A DNA stretch of 64,000 nt, taken from NCBI GenBank assembly GCA_964435595.1, contig CAYSZV010000002.1, positions 1 through 64,000 on the forward strand. The letters are read 5' to 3'. This document shows positions 62,323-64,000 of this stretch, piece by piece (the stretch's first letter is position 1; every line of letters begins with the position of its first letter). A program made the position numbers and the translations under genes. Origin of the DNA: Izemoplasma sp964435595. Its GTDB lineage: Bacteria; Bacillota_I; Bacilli_A; Izemoplasmatales; Izemoplasmataceae. The notes beneath the pieces are model-generated. The model was not told the origin of the DNA. It did not search any database and worked only from the letters and a program-made list of their open reading frames with translations.

Positions 62323-63324
62323 CTATAAAGTTGTTTTTCTCAACACGATTGAATGAGGTAATTTAACAACACGCTCTGAAACTTCTTCTTTATTCATCAA
62401 TTTTGTTAATAGTCTCATACCAACAGCTCCTAAATCATAAATAGGAACATCAACACATGATAATTGTGGTCTAGCTAATCTAGCATATTTCGTATTTTGG
62501 AATCCCACAACTCCGATTTCTTCTGGAACCTTAACATCATTATCACGAGCAACATTCATAAATGAAATCGCAATACTATCTCGTACAGCTACAACACCAT
62601 CAACGATGTTTTCTTTAAAATATTCATTGAAGTGCTCTGTATTAATAGAAATACGTCCACTTGTTCTCATAATTTTAGATGGAAGTCCAGCTTCATTAAC
62701 AGCCTTTAGATATCCACTTTCTTTTAGATCATTAACCATATATTTACGTACAGTGGAAACCATGTAAATATGTTTTCTACCTTCATCAATTAATTTTTTA
62801 GTGATTTCATACCCTGCTTTTTCATAATCAATTGAAACTGATGGAATTTCATCATCATCTGGGTAGAATGTATTTGCAAGTACAACAGGTATTTGATACG
62901 TATTTTTTACAGTTTTTAAGAAGTCATATTGTGCGTCTGTAATTTCATCATTAAGATATAAAATACCATCTACTTGTGCAGCGATGATTTCTCTTAAAAT
63001 ATCTTCTTCACTTGCATCTTCACTTTCTAAAACATATAAAAGGATAGAGTATTTATATACTCTTGCGATATCCGCAATCCCGTTCATCATTTCTGCAATA
63101 CTTTGTCTTGTCATATCAGGTACTACTACAGCTACTGTAGTAGATTTTCTTGAAGCTAGTCCTTTTGCGAATGCATTTGGTTTATAACCTAGTTCTTCAA
63201 TTACTTTCAAAACTCGTTCTCTTGTTTCCGGCTTCACTTTTTCCGGATTATTGATTGCTCTTGAAACTGTCGCTAGACTAACTCTAGCTGCTCCAGCTAC
63301 ATCATAAATCGTTGCTTTGCTCAT
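62323..63324 (-). CDS. LacI family regulator, CcpA-like
   Basis: 333 residues: LacI HTH (MSKATIYDVAGAARVSLATVSRAINN, hinge KPNAFAKGLASRKS) and a periplasmic-binding-like sensor domain. HTH helices resemble CcpA, the catabolite control protein that binds cre sites with Ser-P-HPr. The ATG at 63324 has GAAGGTG upstream. cre-like palindromes overlap its own promoter, suggesting autoregulation, and similar sites lie before the GH16 gene. Whether it is CcpA or a local regulator needs comparison of HPr contacts. Confidence 0.85.
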   Translation of the reverse strand: MSKATIYDVAGAARVSLATVSRAINNPEKVKPETRERVLKVIEELGYKPNAFAKGLASRKSTTVAVVVPDMTRQSIAEMMNGIADIARVYKYSILLYVLESEDASEEDILREIIAAQVDGILYLNDEITDAQYDFLKTVKNTYQIPVVLANTFYPDDDEIPSVSIDYEKAGYEITKKLIDEGRKHIYMVSTVRKYMVNDLKESGYLKAVNEAGLPSKIMRTSGRISINTEHFNEYFKENIVDGVVAVRDSIAISFMNVARDNDVKVPEEIGVVGFQNTKYARLARPQLSCVDVPIYDLGAVGMRLLTKLMNKEEVSERVVKLPHSIVLRKTTL

Positions 63325-63350
63325 AATTAGCACCTTCTTTCAACAATATG

Positions 63351-63378
63351 ATTATATCATAGATGAAAATGTTTTCAA
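63351..63378 (-). promoter_or_regulatory. Promoter of the LacI-type gene
   Basis: TTGAAA (63373-63378), 16-base spacer, TATAAT (63351-63356) on the minus strand; the operator 63364-63377 overlaps the -35 region. Confidence 0.65.
63364..63377. promoter_or_regulatory. cre-like operator 1
   Basis: TGAAAATGTTTTCA: perfect-arm palindrome matching cre (TGWAANCGNTNWCA) except T for C in the central CG. Confidence 0.7.
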
Positions 63379-63396
63379 TTGTATTACGTAACAAAA

Positions 63397-63409
63397 TGAA
63401 AAGTTTTCA
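63397..63409. promoter_or_regulatory. cre-like operator 2
   Basis: TGAAAA-G-TTTTCA, same arms with a one-base centre, about 32 bases from operator 1 (three helical turns), upstream of the promoter. Confidence 0.55.
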
Positions 63410-63495
63410 TAAATTTGTGCAAATTGCCAAATAATTTACAAATTTAAAATAAGAATTTATAAATTTTTATAATTATTAATGTAATGAAAAAAGAA

Positions 63496-63520
63496 AAAAG
63501 ACACCAATTTGGTGTCTTTT
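63496..63520 (-). terminator. Terminator of rplS
   Basis: AAAAGACACC / GGTGTCTTTT stem just after the rplS stop. Confidence 0.85.
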
Positions 63521-63522
63521 CA

Positions 63523-63870
63523 TTATCTACGTTCTTTGATACGTGATTGTTTCGCAGAAAGACCTCTAATATAGAATAGTCTAGCTCTACGAACTTTACC
63601 TCTTCTAACAACATCGATTTTTTCTACTTGTGGCGAATGAATTGGGAATGTTCTTTCTACACCAATTCCGTAAGAAATTTTTCTTACTGTGAATGTTTCA
63701 CTAATTCCTCCACCTTGTCTTTTGATTACTAATCCTTCAAATACCTGGATTCTTTCTTTGTTTCCCTCTTTAATTTTAACAGAAACTTTTACAGAATCTC
63801 CAGCTCTAAATACTGGTACTTCAGGTTTTTGATAATCTTTCGTAATCTCATGTAGTAATTGCTGAGACAT
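63523..63870 (-). CDS. rplS: 50S ribosomal protein L19
   Basis: 115-residue protein at the 30S-50S interface. FRAGDSVKVSVKIKEGNKERIQVFEG and GIGVERTFPIHSP are the L19 signature. The ATG at 63870 has AAGGAG upstream; the extension to 63927 lies in the leader. In most bacteria it follows trmD; here it is alone. Confidence 0.97.
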   Translation of the reverse strand: MSQQLLHEITKDYQKPEVPVFRAGDSVKVSVKIKEGNKERIQVFEGLVIKRQGGGISETFTVRKISYGIGVERTFPIHSPQVEKIDVVRRGKVRRARLFYIRGLSAKQSRIKERR

Positions 63871-63956
63871 GATATCAACTCCTTTTATTAAACTATTGCT
63901 CATAAGGAATCTTCCAAAGCGGAGCAAAGCGTGTTTCTTGCTTAATCAGCGAAATA
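63871..63956 (-). promoter_or_regulatory. Possible L19 leader
   Basis: About 80 transcribed bases between the promoter and rplS contain AGCAA ... TTGCT pairs and a GCTTTGCTCCGCTTTGG stretch. Position fits the Firmicutes L19 leader element; sequence match not confirmed. Confidence 0.4.
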
Positions 63957-63985
63957 ATTATAGCATAGCGAATTACAGAAAGCAA
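63957..63985 (-). promoter_or_regulatory. Promoter of rplS
   Basis: TTGCTT (63980-63985), 17-base spacer, TATAAT (63957-63962) on the minus strand. Confidence 0.8.
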
Positions 63986-64000
63986 CTCTTTTATTCATCA

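Noticed and set aside
1..64000. CRISPR arrays, insertion sequences, prophage
   Set aside because: No regularly spaced repeats, transposase, integrase or cas-like gene seen.
1..64000. Reassignment of TGA to Trp as in Mycoplasma
   Set aside because: Genes end cleanly at TGA (for example rpe, plsX and AraC) and Trp is TGG, so code 11 applies.

Overview
The window looks like one chromosome segment of a low-GC, Firmicutes-derived bacterium, most probably a Mollicutes relative that keeps the standard genetic code (Acholeplasma / Haloplasma / Izemoplasma type); the exact taxon is inference. The evidence is the AT-rich composition, GGAGG-type ribosome sites, TTGACA-17-TATAAT promoters, TGA used as a stop with TGG for Trp, the Firmicutes replication set PolC/DnaB/DnaD/DnaI, T-box leaders, and gene orders close to Bacillus subtilis. 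There is no phage, insertion sequence or CRISPR array. Two runs of N (26465-26586 and 33450-33459) mark scaffold joins, so this is a draft assembly, and one join carries a short GC-rich stretch that does not belong.

Layout. 1-4.3 kb: two tRNA-Gly genes, rsmH, yceD-rpmF divergent from tmcAL, and mrp. 4.3-8.1 kb: a PadR/DUF2812 pair, a MATE exporter and an XRE regulator with a long helical domain. 8.2-22.6 kb: dnaD-nth, plsX-rnc, a lipoprotein, recG, upp, fakA, rpmB, rsgA-rpe-thiN, a DUF975 protein and rlmN, a thinned-out version of the Bacillus ylo locus. 22.6-27.4 kb: the accessory part, with an AT-rich regulatory region before an AraC regulator, an ECF S-component divergent from a MocR/PdxR-like regulator, and a secreted GH16 beta-glucanase. 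27.5-38.6 kb: pheS-hydrolase-pheT under a T-box, BI-1 protein, polC, rpoZ-gmk. 38.7-54.8 kb: rqcH, a lipoprotein, thrS (T-box), the replication/repair block polA-CDF-nitroreductase-mutM-coaE-dnaB-dnaI, acpP, coaX with a PanT-like ECF protein, an M42 peptidase and trmB. 55-64 kb: PepV-like dipeptidase, metal ATPase plus ArsR repressor, a second RsgA with an unusual leader, tyrS (T-box), a CcpA-like LacI regulator and rplS.

How the parts fit. Coenzyme supply depends on uptake and salvage (PanT/CoaX/CoaE for CoA, ECF/MocR probably for vitamin B6, ThiN for thiamine, Upp for uracil). FakA with PlsX suggests use of exogenous fatty acids. Amino-acyl-tRNA synthetases are regulated by T-boxes. The LacI-type regulator has cre-like sites in its own promoter, and similar sites lie in the beta-glucanase promoter, suggesting carbon-catabolite control of polysaccharide degradation. 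The most unusual items are the leader of the second rsgA (consensus promoter, 16-codon ORF, perfect terminator, 15-bp inverted repeat), the five TAGTCAA motifs upstream of the AraC gene, the hydrolase gene inside pheST, the coaE frameshift at an A7 run, and the foreign insert in polC.
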